Assembly: GCA_900199595.1 (NCBI GenBank)
Contig: FZRB01000015.1
Span: forward strand, 1 to 64,000
Origin: Lachnospiraceae bacterium
GTDB lineage: Bacteria > Bacillota > Clostridia > Lachnospirales > Lachnospiraceae
Direction: 5' to 3'
DNA: 64,000 bases
Position 1 is the first letter of the stretch. Every line of letters begins with the position of its first letter. Shown here one piece after another: positions 44,558 through 54,932 of the stretch. The position numbers and the translations under genes were made by a program. The notes under the pieces were generated by a model. That model was given only the letters and a program-made list of their open reading frames with translations, was not told the DNA's origin and ran no database searches.

Positions 44558-45580
44558 TTATTCAAACGCTTGTTTAAGTCCCTCTGCCACAAGATTAGCA
44601 GATATCATCAGAAGCACCAGAAGTATCATAGGTGGAATAAGTGTATACGGATGGATGAGACAGTTGTCAAATCCTTCTGATATAAGTCTTCCAAGGGAGC
44701 AGCTTCCCACCGGAAGTCCCAGTCCTACAAAGCTTAAAAATGTTTCGAAGAATATCGCATTTGGTATGGACACCATCAGCTCCGTTACCAGAGTTTCAAA
44801 AATGTTCGGAAGTATCTCCTTAAAAAGAATAAATACATTTCCTGCTCCAAGCGTTTTTGCCGCAAGAACATATTCTCTCTCTTTAAGCTTGAAGACCTGT
44901 GCTCTGGCAATTATGCTCATCTCCATCCAGCCTGTTAACATGATTGCGAAAATAATCGAACCGATTCCCGGTTTAAAAACCAGCATTAACAGCGTGACAA
45001 CTACCAGTGTCGGAATACAGCTGAGTACATCCACGATCTGCTGCATTACCATATCTGTCTTACCACCTATATAACCGGAGATCATTCCATAATTCATTCC
45101 GATAATAAGTGAAATGGCACCTGCAGCAAGAGCGATAAGAAGCGATACCTGCATTCCTTTAAAGCATCTTGTAAAAAGATCCCTTCCAAGAATATCCGTT
45201 CCAAACCAGTAATCCGTATCATTTATGGACAGTTCGTCATATTTGTTTACAACTTTTTCTCCTGTAGTATATGGTATCTTTTCAGAGCCATTCATAATAC
45301 CCTGAATTCTCGGAGCCAGATAGCTCCTTTCTGCATTCTGCTCCTCATACCCTTTTGATGAAAGAACAGGCACAAGTACACTTAACAGGATGAGCAGTAA
45401 AAGTGTCACCAGTCCAAACATCGCGCCCTTATTACTCACATATCTTCTAAGTGCGGTTTTAAGCCTTCCCTCACTCGAAATAGGCAAATCCATATCTATC
45501 TCGTCATTTCTCTCGGCAGGCTCAAAATCCTCTGATGTAAATCCATCATCATATTTTTTTATATCTTTTTCTTTTCCCAT
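44558..45580 (-). CDS. oppC: Oligopeptide ABC transporter permease, OppC-type
   Basis: A 340-residue DppC/OppC permease. A cytoplasmic N-terminus of about 60 residues precedes OppC_N (YVSNKGAMFGLVTLLLLILL), and the BPD_transp_1 domain includes GTDILGRDLFTRCFKG and the EAA-type loop EYVLAAKTLGAGN. It follows oppB by 19 bases and is followed after 42 bases by the amino-acid permease fusion, suggesting one transcript. It forms half of the peptide channel. Confidence 0.9.
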   Translation of the reverse strand: MGKEKDIKKYDDGFTSEDFEPAERNDEIDMDLPISSEGRLKTALRRYVSNKGAMFGLVTLLLLILLSVLVPVLSSKGYEEQNAERSYLAPRIQGIMNGSEKIPYTTGEKVVNKYDELSINDTDYWFGTDILGRDLFTRCFKGMQVSLLIALAAGAISLIIGMNYGMISGYIGGKTDMVMQQIVDVLSCIPTLVVVTLLMLVFKPGIGSIIFAIMLTGWMEMSIIARAQVFKLKEREYVLAAKTLGAGNVFILFKEILPNIFETLVTELMVSIPNAIFFETFLSFVGLGLPVGSCSLGRLISEGFDNCLIHPYTLIPPMILLVLLMISANLVAEGLKQAFE

Positions 45581-45599
45581 AAATATTTCTCACCTTCCG

Positions 45600-46529
45600 C
45601 TATTTTCCGGATACTCGTATTCTCGGATCTATCAACCCATAAACAATATCGAGTATAAACCTTGCAACGATATAAAGAAGTGCATATACGAAGCTTAGTG
45701 CGATTATTACATTATAATCATTCTGTGATATCGCATTTGTAAGCAGGGCACCTATTCCCGGTATAGAGAATATTCTTTCAGTTACAAGTGAACCTGTAAG
45801 TAATGCCACAAGAAGCATCGCCATAACTGTTATTACAGGTATCAATGAATTACGAAAAACATATCCCAGCAGTATCTGCTTCTCCGGTATTCCCTGACTT
45901 CTGGCAAACAGCACATAGTCTGAACCAAGAACTACCGTTGCTTCATCCCTTGTGAATTTCATAATTACTCCCATAACACCTATGGACAGTGCTATAACCG
46001 GAAGTATAGAGGATTCTATCGGGATTCTGTAATCGTAAAGCAGAGGTAGATATTTCCATTTGAAGCCCACATAATAATTGAGTACTATAGCAAAAATGTA
46101 CGAAGGAACCGATACTGCCAGTATGCTGATGATCATACATATAGTATCCATTACCTTTCCCCTGTTAAAGGCTGCAAGAAATCCGAGAGTCATTCCCGCC
46201 AGACTTCCAAAAAGCATGGCAACTCCTCCGATTTTCATGGATACGGGCAGTCTGTCCTTAATCAATGTAGCTACCGGAGTGTTAATTGATATGCTGTAGC
46301 TGACTCCGAAATCTCCCTTAAGCATATTGACAACATAGACTCCGAACCTGTATATAACCGGTTTATCAAGACCATACGCTTCATATAGAACCTGTTTCTG
46401 TTCAGCACTCAGCTTCTCATCATTAAACGGTGAACCGGGCATAAGCTGCATGAGCATAAACAGTATAAATACGATAAGAAGCAGTGACAGCGCTGACACC
46501 AGCAGTTTTCTGACTGTATATTTAATCAT
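45600..46529 (-). CDS. oppB: Oligopeptide ABC transporter permease, OppB-type
   Basis: A 309-residue DppB/OppB permease with six membrane helices. Family motifs are the N-terminal LMQLMPGSPF and the loop DYVLFARSQGIPEKQI, with a C-terminal DPRIRVSGK. It lies 14 bases downstream of oppA. It pairs with OppC to form the channel. Confidence 0.92.
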   Translation of the reverse strand: MIKYTVRKLLVSALSLLLIVFILFMLMQLMPGSPFNDEKLSAEQKQVLYEAYGLDKPVIYRFGVYVVNMLKGDFGVSYSISINTPVATLIKDRLPVSMKIGGVAMLFGSLAGMTLGFLAAFNRGKVMDTICMIISILAVSVPSYIFAIVLNYYVGFKWKYLPLLYDYRIPIESSILPVIALSIGVMGVIMKFTRDEATVVLGSDYVLFARSQGIPEKQILLGYVFRNSLIPVITVMAMLLVALLTGSLVTERIFSIPGIGALLTNAISQNDYNVIIALSFVYALLYIVARFILDIVYGLIDPRIRVSGK

Positions 46530-46543
46530 ATGCCACTCCCTCC

Positions 46544-48187
46544 TTATTTGTTCTTTTTAGCTCTTGAAGCATTCAGATTCGCACCGGTAAAATCAAAACC
46601 AACATTTTCCACTTTATCGGATATCAGCCATGCTCCACCCGCTGCGTATAATGGAATGTAACGGCCTTCAGATATTAGAATACTCTCCGCTTCATGGAAC
46701 ATTTCAAGTCGTGTGTCCTGATCTTTTTCAGTCTGAGAAGCACTGATCAGCTGATCATAATCATCATTTGCAAAATCAGCATAATTCATATCAGAATACT
46801 GGGTGAATAATTCCAGAAATGCATTGGGGTCCGGGTAATCTGCCCCCCAGCCATATACATATATATCCATATCTCTGTTTTGAAGACTGCCATAGTATTG
46901 TTTTGCCGGAACAATCCTTGCTTCTATGGATAATCCGGGAAGATTCTTTTCCCAATCATCCTTGATCAGCTCTATCATATTTTCGTCCGACTGTCTGCAT
47001 ACAAGTGACAGCTTCAACGACTGGGCATTTATTTCCTTCAGCCCCTGATCCCAGTATTCACGAGCTTTTTCAGGATTATAGCTGCATACTTCTTTGTATT
47101 CATTGGCATCCCTTACATAATCATTTCCCTTTGAATCCACACAGAAATCTTCAGGAACAAATCTTTCAAGCACCGATGTACCTTTTTTAGTAATGTTCTT
47201 TACGATACTCTCACGATTTATTGAATTCACCAATGCAAGTCTTATGTTTTTGTTCTGAAGAGCACTGTTATGAGAAGGAACTGTTCCCAAATATGTAATG
47301 GCACCTGAGGTTTTTTCACCAACACATTTATCACCTTCTGCAAGCTCCTGTATAGATCCGGAAAGACTGATCACATCAAGTATTCCACTTTCATAACACA
47401 TCATGGCCTGCTGCTGGCTCTGCACATATCTTACGGATATACCGGGTATCTTAACCGAATCCGGATCAAAGTAATAAGGATTAGGACTGTAGTGAACCTG
47501 CGTATCAAAAGGCTCATAATCATCTACATAAAAAGGTCCGCTTCCAAGAAGATATTTTGCCTCTGTAGCATACAGGTCATCACATTTTTCTATGAAAGCT
47601 CTGCTGCAGGGTGCAGTGCATACCATAGTAAGCGTATTAATAAAATACGGACATGGTTTTTCAAGCTCGATCACAAGTGTTCTGTCATCTATAGTCGTAA
47701 CACCCAGCTCTGTCAGCGGAAGCTTTCCTTCATTAACAGCAACTATATTCTTTAACTCACAGATATTCTCAAATACATATATGGCACTGCTGCCCTCCAG
47801 CGGGTCAGCAATTCTTTGTAATGAGTATACAAAATCCTGAGCAGTAATAGGATCGCCATTACTGTACTTAATGTCATCTCGAAGTTTTATGGTATAAGTC
47901 AGACCATCATCTGACACTTCATATCCTTCTGCCAGTTCATTATATAGTTTCCCATCAGAATCAAGTCTGAAGAGTAAACCGACCATCGGATTCAGATAGT
48001 TTATTGAACCAGTATCGAAAGCCATCTGTGCATCCATTGTAACCGGCATCCAGCTAAATCCAATATTCAGCTCTGCATCAGCATCAATAATATTGTTATT
48101 TGAGCCACCTCCTGCGCATGCCGTAATACTCATCAGAATCAGGACAGACAGAATTATGGCTGTAATTCGTAAACACCTTTTTTTCAT
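46544..48187 (-). CDS. oppA: Oligopeptide-binding lipoprotein, OppA-type
   Basis: A 547-residue SBP_bac_5 lipoprotein with lipobox ITAC (Cys24). Cluster C binding-protein motifs are seen: LAEGYEVSDDGLTYTIKLRD, DFVYSLQRIADP and WGADYPDPNAFLELFTQYSD. It overlaps the oppF stop by 4 bp. The family captures peptides outside the membrane; nickel or other ligands are possible but less likely given the full oppBCDF set. Confidence 0.92.
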   Translation of the reverse strand: MKKRCLRITAIILSVLILMSITACAGGGSNNNIIDADAELNIGFSWMPVTMDAQMAFDTGSINYLNPMVGLLFRLDSDGKLYNELAEGYEVSDDGLTYTIKLRDDIKYSNGDPITAQDFVYSLQRIADPLEGSSAIYVFENICELKNIVAVNEGKLPLTELGVTTIDDRTLVIELEKPCPYFINTLTMVCTAPCSRAFIEKCDDLYATEAKYLLGSGPFYVDDYEPFDTQVHYSPNPYYFDPDSVKIPGISVRYVQSQQQAMMCYESGILDVISLSGSIQELAEGDKCVGEKTSGAITYLGTVPSHNSALQNKNIRLALVNSINRESIVKNITKKGTSVLERFVPEDFCVDSKGNDYVRDANEYKEVCSYNPEKAREYWDQGLKEINAQSLKLSLVCRQSDENMIELIKDDWEKNLPGLSIEARIVPAKQYYGSLQNRDMDIYVYGWGADYPDPNAFLELFTQYSDMNYADFANDDYDQLISASQTEKDQDTRLEMFHEAESILISEGRYIPLYAAGGAWLISDKVENVGFDFTGANLNASRAKKNK

Positions 48188-49104
48188 TTATTCAGCCCCC
48201 ATTTTTCATACTCGGCATCTGTACACCATACCTTATGTTCTTCATGATCTCCTACATCATGCCATTCTCCATTTTCATACAGAATTCCTGAGGTAGCATA
48301 ATCATAATGCACCTCTTTTTTGAACTGAACTATAGGATTTGCCACCGGATTTGCAGCAAGAAGATTTTTAGTGTATGGATGTGCAGGATTTTTGAAAATG
48401 TCTTCCCCTCTTCCAGTCTCAAGCAGATACCCCAGATGAAGAACACCTATTGTCTGACACAGGTATTTTACCATGGAAAGGTCATGAGATATAAAGAGGA
48501 AAGCTGTTCCGGTTTCTTTACTGATACGTAATAGCATATTTACAACCTGTGCCTGAATAGACGCATCAAGTGCAGCTATACATTCATCAGCAACAATGAG
48601 CTTGGGATTCATGATAAGAGCCCTGGCTATTCCTACTCTCTGCCTCTGTCCACCTGAAAACTGTCCGGGATATCTGTCAGCCTGTTCTTTAGCCATTCCA
48701 ACTCTCTTCAGAGCCTCTTCAACACGTTTTTCACGCTCCTCCTTTGTCTTGCACATTTTATGAATGTCAAGACCGGCTCCAACGATATCCCTTATTTTCT
48801 TCTTGGGATTCAGAGACGACATAGGATCCTGAAAGATCATCTGTATCTCGGGACATATGCTGTGAAGCTCTTTCCCGTCAAAGATTATCTTTCCTCCTGA
48901 TGGCTTATTAAGTCCTATAACACATTTCCCTATTGTTGATTTACCCGATCCTGATTCACCTACAAGACCATATATCTCACCTTTTTTTATCTCAAAACTA
49001 ACCTTATTGACAGCCGTAAATGAATTACTTCCTCTGCCAAATGTCATGGTTAAATCTTCAACCTTCAGCAATGTCTCATTAATGGTTGTATCATTCATTG
49101 ACAT
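48184..49104 (-). CDS. oppF: Oligopeptide ABC transporter ATPase, OppF-type
   Basis: A 306-residue ABC ATPase with Walker A GESGSGKST, signature FSGGQRQRVGIARAL, Walker B LIVADECIAALD and the C-terminal oligo_HPY region (HPYTKNLLAANP). The Walker B glutamate is present (ADECIAALD, an unusual variant of DEP). It ends with an unusual aromatic/charged tail after the HPY motif. The start overlaps oppD by 14 bp. Confidence 0.92.
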   Translation of the reverse strand: MSMNDTTINETLLKVEDLTMTFGRGSNSFTAVNKVSFEIKKGEIYGLVGESGSGKSTIGKCVIGLNKPSGGKIIFDGKELHSICPEIQMIFQDPMSSLNPKKKIRDIVGAGLDIHKMCKTKEEREKRVEEALKRVGMAKEQADRYPGQFSGGQRQRVGIARALIMNPKLIVADECIAALDASIQAQVVNMLLRISKETGTAFLFISHDLSMVKYLCQTIGVLHLGYLLETGRGEDIFKNPAHPYTKNLLAANPVANPIVQFKKEVHYDYATSGILYENGEWHDVGDHEEHKVWCTDAEYEKWGLNK

Positions 49105-50170
49105 AAGCGGCCGCCTCCATTTTCATTCTCTTAATTCTATCCTCGAGTTCCTTAGGACGATCAACCTTTTTAGCTCTTTCATCAAGAAGCCAGGTTGCCG
49201 CATAATGTGTATCCGATATCTTAAACATCGGAGCTTCCTTTTTGAAATCAATATTCAAAGCATAGGGATTTCTTGGGGCAAATGCGTCTCCTATGGGTTC
49301 TTTTGTAAGCACCGGAGGAGTTCCCGGAATCGTATACAGCCCTGAAGAATTGTCACTGACATCCGGAATAGCAGAAAGAAGCCCCCAGGTATACGGATGT
49401 CTTGGATCATAGAAAACATCCAATATGGTTCCGGACTCAATTATCCTGCCGGCATACATTACATTTACGTAATCGGAGGTCTTTGCAACTACACCGAGAT
49501 CGTGAGTGATATATATAACTGATAGTTCTCTTTTTTGCTGGAGACTTATAATAAGATCGAGTATTTTATCCTGAATGGTAACATCAAGAGCCGTAGTAGG
49601 TTCATCACAGATAAGAATATCCGGATCTGATGAAAGAGCCATAGCAATAACTATTCTCTGTCTCATACCACCGGAAAATTCATGAGGATACTGCTTTAAA
49701 CGTCTTTCAGGCTCTGTTATACCAACTTCTTTCAGAAGGGTAATGGATTTATCCAGAACTTCAGACTTTGACAGCCTTTGATGTGCAAGAATTGCAGTCC
49801 TTAACTGACTGCCAATTGACATGGTAGGATTGAGTGAAGTCATGGGATCCTGGAAGATCATAGCTATCTTCTTTCCGACAACATTTTTTCTTAAATACCT
49901 TGGGGTCTGTTCTAATAAATCTATTACCTTGCCATCACCTTCGTTAAGAAGTATGCTTCCTTTATTAATTACAGAACCCGCCGGAAGTATTCCCATTACA
50001 GATTTCATGGTTAAAGATTTTCCCGAACCGGACTCCCCCACCAGCGCCACCGTCTCACCACGACGGAGTACCAGATCCAGTCCTCTGATCGCATGAACCT
50101 TATCTTTCCCCATATTGATACTGATATCAAGGTCATGTATTTCAAGCACTTTTTCCGCTTTGTCAATCAT
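49091..50170 (-). CDS. oppD: Oligopeptide ABC transporter ATPase, OppD-type
   Basis: A 359-residue ABC ATPase with Walker A GESGSGKSLT, signature FSGGMRQRIVIAMAL, Walker B ILICDEPTTALD and an oligo_HPY region (HPYTWGLLSAIP). The start is ATG 50170, after the excellent ribosome site GGGGGAGG; a frame to 50239 would start inside the -10 box. It is first in the opp/amino-acid operon and forms the motor with OppF. Confidence 0.92.
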   Translation of the reverse strand: MIDKAEKVLEIHDLDISINMGKDKVHAIRGLDLVLRRGETVALVGESGSGKSLTMKSVMGILPAGSVINKGSILLNEGDGKVIDLLEQTPRYLRKNVVGKKIAMIFQDPMTSLNPTMSIGSQLRTAILAHQRLSKSEVLDKSITLLKEVGITEPERRLKQYPHEFSGGMRQRIVIAMALSSDPDILICDEPTTALDVTIQDKILDLIISLQQKRELSVIYITHDLGVVAKTSDYVNVMYAGRIIESGTILDVFYDPRHPYTWGLLSAIPDVSDNSSGLYTIPGTPPVLTKEPIGDAFAPRNPYALNIDFKKEAPMFKISDTHYAATWLLDERAKKVDRPKELEDRIKRMKMEAAAYVNE

Positions 50171-50237
50171 ATACTTTTTACCTCCCCCTGATTGTGTCAC
50201 AATTAACGGTACATAATAAACCGTGAACAACAATACC

Positions 50238-50243
50238 ATTATA
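50238..50243 (-). promoter_or_regulatory. -10 of the opp/amino-acid operon
   Basis: On minus, a consensus TATAAT with extended TG (TGT-TATAAT), 68 bases before oppD. A -35 is weak (TGTAAA-like). Confidence 0.6.
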
Positions 50244-50298
50244 ACATATACCCTGTTTCTTTACACCTGAAAAACCTCTCAGATCTGGCGACAAAACT

Positions 50299-50335
50299 AA
50301 AAAAAAGACACTTTGAAGCAAGGCCTCAAAGTGTC
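50299..50335 (-). terminator. Terminator of the serine hydrolase operon
   Basis: On minus, GACACTTTGA pairs with TCAAAGTGTC around GGCCTTGCT and is followed by eight T. Confidence 0.9.
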
Positions 50336-50366
50336 ATGTTTTTATTCGTATTTAAGTATCTTGATT

Positions 50367-52367
50367 TTATTCGTATTTAATTGCAACAGTTCCACCGTCT
50401 TCGCCGAGGAAGGCAATATAGCCACCCTTTGGAAGTGGGATAGTGTCGCCATATCCCTTCATATGACTGCTATAAATAACATCACCATATTTGTCATATA
50501 CAAACACTGCACTGTTCTCTGGTCTGTCAACTGAGATAGATGTATTCGCAAGGCTGTCATCGATTCCAAACCAGGTACCTTCATCAGTCTTTAAAGCCAC
50601 CTTAGTAACATCCTTTGTCAGCTTGTCAAGAACTTCTACAGGTATAGCCGAATAACCATTTGAGCAAACAACAGTTCCATCATCATTAACAGTCATATCA
50701 AACATATCTCTGCTGGCATCTCCGGGAATTGTAGTATAGAAGGACGCTGTATTTTCATCTTCTATTCTGAGAATTCTTACTCCCATTGTCATATTAACCA
50801 TGATATATCCCGAACCATCCAGCTCAGTCATTTCTACAAACGGTGTATCGTAAATAGCTGATGAATATTTGTCCGACGTAATAGCATACTTTTGGTTTTC
50901 TCTTTCCTTCCAGGCATTTATTACATTTTCAGACACAGGATTCGGAGCCATCATTTCAGCCACGATGGTAGTATTCTCATTGTTCACCAGATCACTATTA
51001 TTTGAGATCATGTCTGCCACTATATAGATACCACCGTTTATTTCTTCAACTCTATAGCAGGTATATTCCGGATCCACCTTTACATTATCTGCTTCAATGT
51101 CTCCCTTCACTCTTACAAAACCGTTATCCGTATACTTAAAATATGATTCAGAGGTTGTATCTGTTCCAGTCTTAAGCAGCATATATTTCATATCAGGAAA
51201 TGTAACTTCTATCACTCCACTATAAGGCGATGCGTAATATCCTTCATACTTTTTGAACTCTTCGGGAACCGCGTTCTTGAATTCCACCTCTGGAGCAGTA
51301 ACCTCATCTATCTCTATACCCTGCTCCTCAAGTGCTATATTCATAAGCGCCTCGCAAACAGCCTTATTATAACCACTTGATCCACCGCTTGTTGTTACGC
51401 AGACACTGATTTCTTCATCCGGTGCAACCATCAGATTCGCATGCTGGTTCAGGGTATCTCCGCCCTTACAAAGAACCTTCACTCCGGCATCCTCATACTG
51501 CTTTATGCTTACCTCGTCCCAGCCAAGTCCGTAGAAGCTGTAGGGTGAAGCAGTTGAAAGAGTATTCATTTCATCCTTACATTTTTCTGAAAGCAGTCTG
51601 CTATCACCCTTGAAAAATGTACTGCCAAACTCACAGGTATCCTTAGCATTTGAAACAATACCGCCCGCACCAAAATCAAGGCAATATTCATTTCCGTAAC
51701 ATTTTTCATTTGAATAAATATCCACAAGATTTTCATTTTCAAACATATTGTCTGACGTACCTATGGATGTTGCCCCAATCTTATCGGCGATATTTTTCTC
51801 AACATATGTTGTGTAGTCCATTCCGCTTACTCGTTCTACGATAATTTCCAAGAGATCAAAGCCATCGTTACAATAGCTTGAATATGCCCCTGGATCAGCC
51901 TTGAGATGCTGAGTGGCAAGATTTGTGAGCATTAGTTTTTCACGGTCCAGTACATTATCATTTATCAGTGTATCATCCTTAAGAACTGTTCCCATAAGCC
52001 CCGATGAATGATTCATAAGCATACGAACAGTGATGTCCTTATACCTCTCATCCGCCATCTTGAAATCATCTATATAATCCGTAACCGGTGCATCCAGATC
52101 AACCTTACCCTGATCCACCAGCTGCATTACTGCAGCTGTTACATATACCTTACTGACTGAACCCGTACAGTAGATGGTGTTATCTACTTCTGATTCCCAT
52201 CCATTGATGGTAGTTTCGTCTGCATCTGAAGCAGTCTGGGCAGCATATACTCTCAGTCCATCATCCGCTTTTCTCACATTTGCTACCAATATAGTAACAC
52301 CAAGTATTCCAAATGTGCCGAAGCCTGCTATTACTAATCCATTTCTTATCTTTCTATTCATATTCAT
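50367..52367 (-). CDS. Membrane-anchored class C beta-lactamase-fold serine hydrolase
   Basis: A 666-residue protein with an N-terminal membrane helix (about 10-30) and an extracellular beta-lactamase (class C/DD-peptidase) domain. Motifs are S70-x-x-K73 (GSVSKVYVT), Y165-C-N167 and K301-G-G. The last 270 residues are a mostly beta region of unknown type. All three catalytic motifs are intact, so peptidase, esterase or lactamase activity is possible. It lies 8 bases downstream of the FtsX-type permease, so a role tied to the ABC system, perhaps against cell-wall-active peptides, is inferred. Confidence 0.85.
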   Translation of the reverse strand: MNMNRKIRNGLVIAGFGTFGILGVTILVANVRKADDGLRVYAAQTASDADETTINGWESEVDNTIYCTGSVSKVYVTAAVMQLVDQGKVDLDAPVTDYIDDFKMADERYKDITVRMLMNHSSGLMGTVLKDDTLINDNVLDREKLMLTNLATQHLKADPGAYSSYCNDGFDLLEIIVERVSGMDYTTYVEKNIADKIGATSIGTSDNMFENENLVDIYSNEKCYGNEYCLDFGAGGIVSNAKDTCEFGSTFFKGDSRLLSEKCKDEMNTLSTASPYSFYGLGWDEVSIKQYEDAGVKVLCKGGDTLNQHANLMVAPDEEISVCVTTSGGSSGYNKAVCEALMNIALEEQGIEIDEVTAPEVEFKNAVPEEFKKYEGYYASPYSGVIEVTFPDMKYMLLKTGTDTTSESYFKYTDNGFVRVKGDIEADNVKVDPEYTCYRVEEINGGIYIVADMISNNSDLVNNENTTIVAEMMAPNPVSENVINAWKERENQKYAITSDKYSSAIYDTPFVEMTELDGSGYIMVNMTMGVRILRIEDENTASFYTTIPGDASRDMFDMTVNDDGTVVCSNGYSAIPVEVLDKLTKDVTKVALKTDEGTWFGIDDSLANTSISVDRPENSAVFVYDKYGDVIYSSHMKGYGDTIPLPKGGYIAFLGEDGGTVAIKYE

Positions 52368-52375
52368 CTTCCTTT

Positions 52376-54910
52376 TTATTCTGTCATAAGCTCTGTAACT
52401 GAAACCTTCTTAACCTTGCCGGCTGACAGATATGCTGAAGCATATACATAAATCACAATCACTACAGCTGCAGGTATCAGAAGCCAGTATCTCGGCTGAG
52501 CTCCACCACCGAATGCGATTACTTCGAATTTCTCCGTAAGCGGAACTGTTACCAGCAATGCTGCTATAATAGCCGGAACAGCTATCGGCATGATCCTGCT
52601 CACTATCTGCTTCTTGATATCCTTGGATGTATATCCCATGGATTTCTCTATACCGAATTCCTTTCTCTGCTTTCTGATAGTAGAATCAATCAGGAAGTTA
52701 AGTATTACAGAGATAATAAGTGCAACCACTATTGCAACAACAAACGAGAATATTGTACTGAGCCTTGCTATCGAACCTATGGAGGACTCAATAAGACTAT
52801 CCAGTGTAGTTATCTCTGAAAGTCTTAAGTTTGATGTTCCACCGGTTATCATTTGGTCACCGATCTTTATAGCATAATTTGAACTTGTCACTCCATACTC
52901 TGATGAGAGAACAGCCATCTGCTGCTCTGCCTTAGCTCTGATACGTTCCTCCAGGGTTCCGTCCTGTGATTCCTCTTTCAGAAGATCCTTTGTACTGCTT
53001 CCGTATCTTTCTTCTATCTTTTTTCTGAACGCTTCTGCATCTGTGCCTTCCTTTAAATAAACATTTGTCATTCCATGTTCACTTATCGGATATATTCTGT
53101 TAAGACCATCCAGTGTAAGTAAAACCGTATCATTTACGGTATTGGTGTAGCCTGTGATTATATAGCTTTTCTCTATTCCTTTTCCTCGAAGAATGATACT
53201 GTCACCAATCTCATAGCCCAGATTCTCGGCTATGGTTCTTTTAAGTACTGCCTCATTATCATGTTCCGGAAGCCTTCCTTTTGTTACAAATACATTCTCA
53301 GTCTCTTTAAAATCTTTATATGAGACTGCCTGAACAAATGTTTCTGCGTCACCAACTATAGTAAGTGCCTGAACATGCATATCTGTAATCTTTCTTACTT
53401 CATCATATGAATAGAGTTCTTTTTCTATCTCTTCACTGGTTACTCCGGGTTCAAAAGACAGATAATAATCACCACTTTCATATCCGCAGCAGGTCTTGAA
53501 TCCATTTCCTCCATCACGGAATATATCAGCAACCATCGCACAAAAACCTATAGACAGGCTTGATAAAAGGATACAAATAAATATACCGATGTTTTGCCTC
53601 TTGTTTTTGATTATATTTCTAAAACCAAGTCTTAAGTTTATGTCAGATTTTGTCTTATCCAGTGAAAGCCTGTTCTTTCCGAAATGATGTGTTTTGATTC
53701 CTTTTCTGAATGCTACTACCGGAGGATATTTCTTTATAACTCTTGCTTTAAGCAGTGCCGTGAAAAGAACTATGAGAATTATAACTATCATTGGTAAAAC
53801 CAGACCGGATATGCTAAATCCCACATTTCCTTTATGTCCCAGAAATGACTGCAGAAGCTTTGTCATAAGGGGATCAGTTAATAAGGTTATAATCACGCCC
53901 AGTACAGAACCTATTATGCCCAGGGTCAGATATTCATAAACATAAGCAAGGGATATCTCTCTCGATCTATATCCAAGTGCCTCCAGGACTCCGATAGACT
54001 GCATCTGATCGTCTATATCATTCGTTATCTTATGTCTTATTACAATAACAGCTGAAAGTATTACAACTGCTGCAACCATAGCGATAAGATCCATCATAAT
54101 AACTATAACGCTGGCTGTGTTATCTGCTTCAAGATTCTTATCATCATATGCATTAAGAAAAGTAGCTTCAACCGGTCTTCCGGCCCTTTCATTTATTTTT
54201 TTACCAATCTCATCACAAAATTTAACTGAATCATTATAGCTATTTAGAATTCCCTCTTTAATATCAAAGGAGAAACATATAACTCTTCCTAATTCTTTCG
54301 CAAGGATATCATAATCTGAATCCGTTACTATACATTTGTAGCTCCTAAAATCATTTGAAAGAAGTGCCGCTTCATAAAAACCTGCTATCTGAAACTCATA
54401 TTCCTTGCTGCCTTTTACAATAGTAAATGTATCACCGGGTTTATATCCCAGACTCATCTCCAAATGGTGCGGCATCCAGATTGGATGTTCCAGAGCAGCA
54501 ATCTCATCATCAGAAAGAGTTGTTTCTTTACTGAAATTCGATATCTTCTCCTCGCCTTCCTTAGTTATGAATGACGCATAGAAATTTGTAAGTGAACCAT
54601 CATTTTCTTTACGATTTAAAGATGCATTACTATCCGGATAAAGCATTTCAAACTTATCAATATTCGATATGCGATCATCCTCTTCAAATATCTCTTCAAA
54701 TTCTGTCCTGTACTGATCTTCATAGAACAGATAAACCGCATCCTTGCTGCCCGAATCTTCAAAAGCCTTATCCATGATAATGCTCGCTTTTTTGTTATTG
54801 ATTATTGCGATATTCATAAAAAGAACGCTGACTGCAATAAGGAATATCAGGATAGCGGATTCCTTTTTATGCTTTTTTATATTGAAAATTGATAATCTAA
54901 GTATTTTCAT
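52376..54910 (-). CDS. FtsX/MacB-type ABC transporter permease
   Basis: An 844-residue permease with two FtsX domains. One membrane helix lies near the N-terminus (about 17-36), then an extracellular domain, a helix group (about 265-385), one helix at about 440, a second extracellular domain and a final group (about 715-835). The second FtsX core includes RKQRKEFGIEKSMGYTSKDI and ends VKKVSVTELMTE. The matching ATPase is upstream, across a 196-base gap holding a complex repeat. The family serves in lipoprotein extraction or antimicrobial-peptide resistance; no BceRS pair is present. Confidence 0.88.
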   Translation of the reverse strand: MKILRLSIFNIKKHKKESAILIFLIAVSVLFMNIAIINNKKASIIMDKAFEDSGSKDAVYLFYEDQYRTEFEEIFEEDDRISNIDKFEMLYPDSNASLNRKENDGSLTNFYASFITKEGEEKISNFSKETTLSDDEIAALEHPIWMPHHLEMSLGYKPGDTFTIVKGSKEYEFQIAGFYEAALLSNDFRSYKCIVTDSDYDILAKELGRVICFSFDIKEGILNSYNDSVKFCDEIGKKINERAGRPVEATFLNAYDDKNLEADNTASVIVIMMDLIAMVAAVVILSAVIVIRHKITNDIDDQMQSIGVLEALGYRSREISLAYVYEYLTLGIIGSVLGVIITLLTDPLMTKLLQSFLGHKGNVGFSISGLVLPMIVIILIVLFTALLKARVIKKYPPVVAFRKGIKTHHFGKNRLSLDKTKSDINLRLGFRNIIKNKRQNIGIFICILLSSLSIGFCAMVADIFRDGGNGFKTCCGYESGDYYLSFEPGVTSEEIEKELYSYDEVRKITDMHVQALTIVGDAETFVQAVSYKDFKETENVFVTKGRLPEHDNEAVLKRTIAENLGYEIGDSIILRGKGIEKSYIITGYTNTVNDTVLLTLDGLNRIYPISEHGMTNVYLKEGTDAEAFRKKIEERYGSSTKDLLKEESQDGTLEERIRAKAEQQMAVLSSEYGVTSSNYAIKIGDQMITGGTSNLRLSEITTLDSLIESSIGSIARLSTIFSFVVAIVVALIISVILNFLIDSTIRKQRKEFGIEKSMGYTSKDIKKQIVSRIMPIAVPAIIAALLVTVPLTEKFEVIAFGGGAQPRYWLLIPAAVVIVIYVYASAYLSAGKVKKVSVTELMTE

Positions 54911-54932
54911 AGTTTACCTCTTTCATTTATCT

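Noticed and set aside
50171-50239. 23-residue N-terminal extension of OppD
   Set aside because: The extension would start inside the -10 box; GGGGGAGG before ATG 50170 marks the true start.
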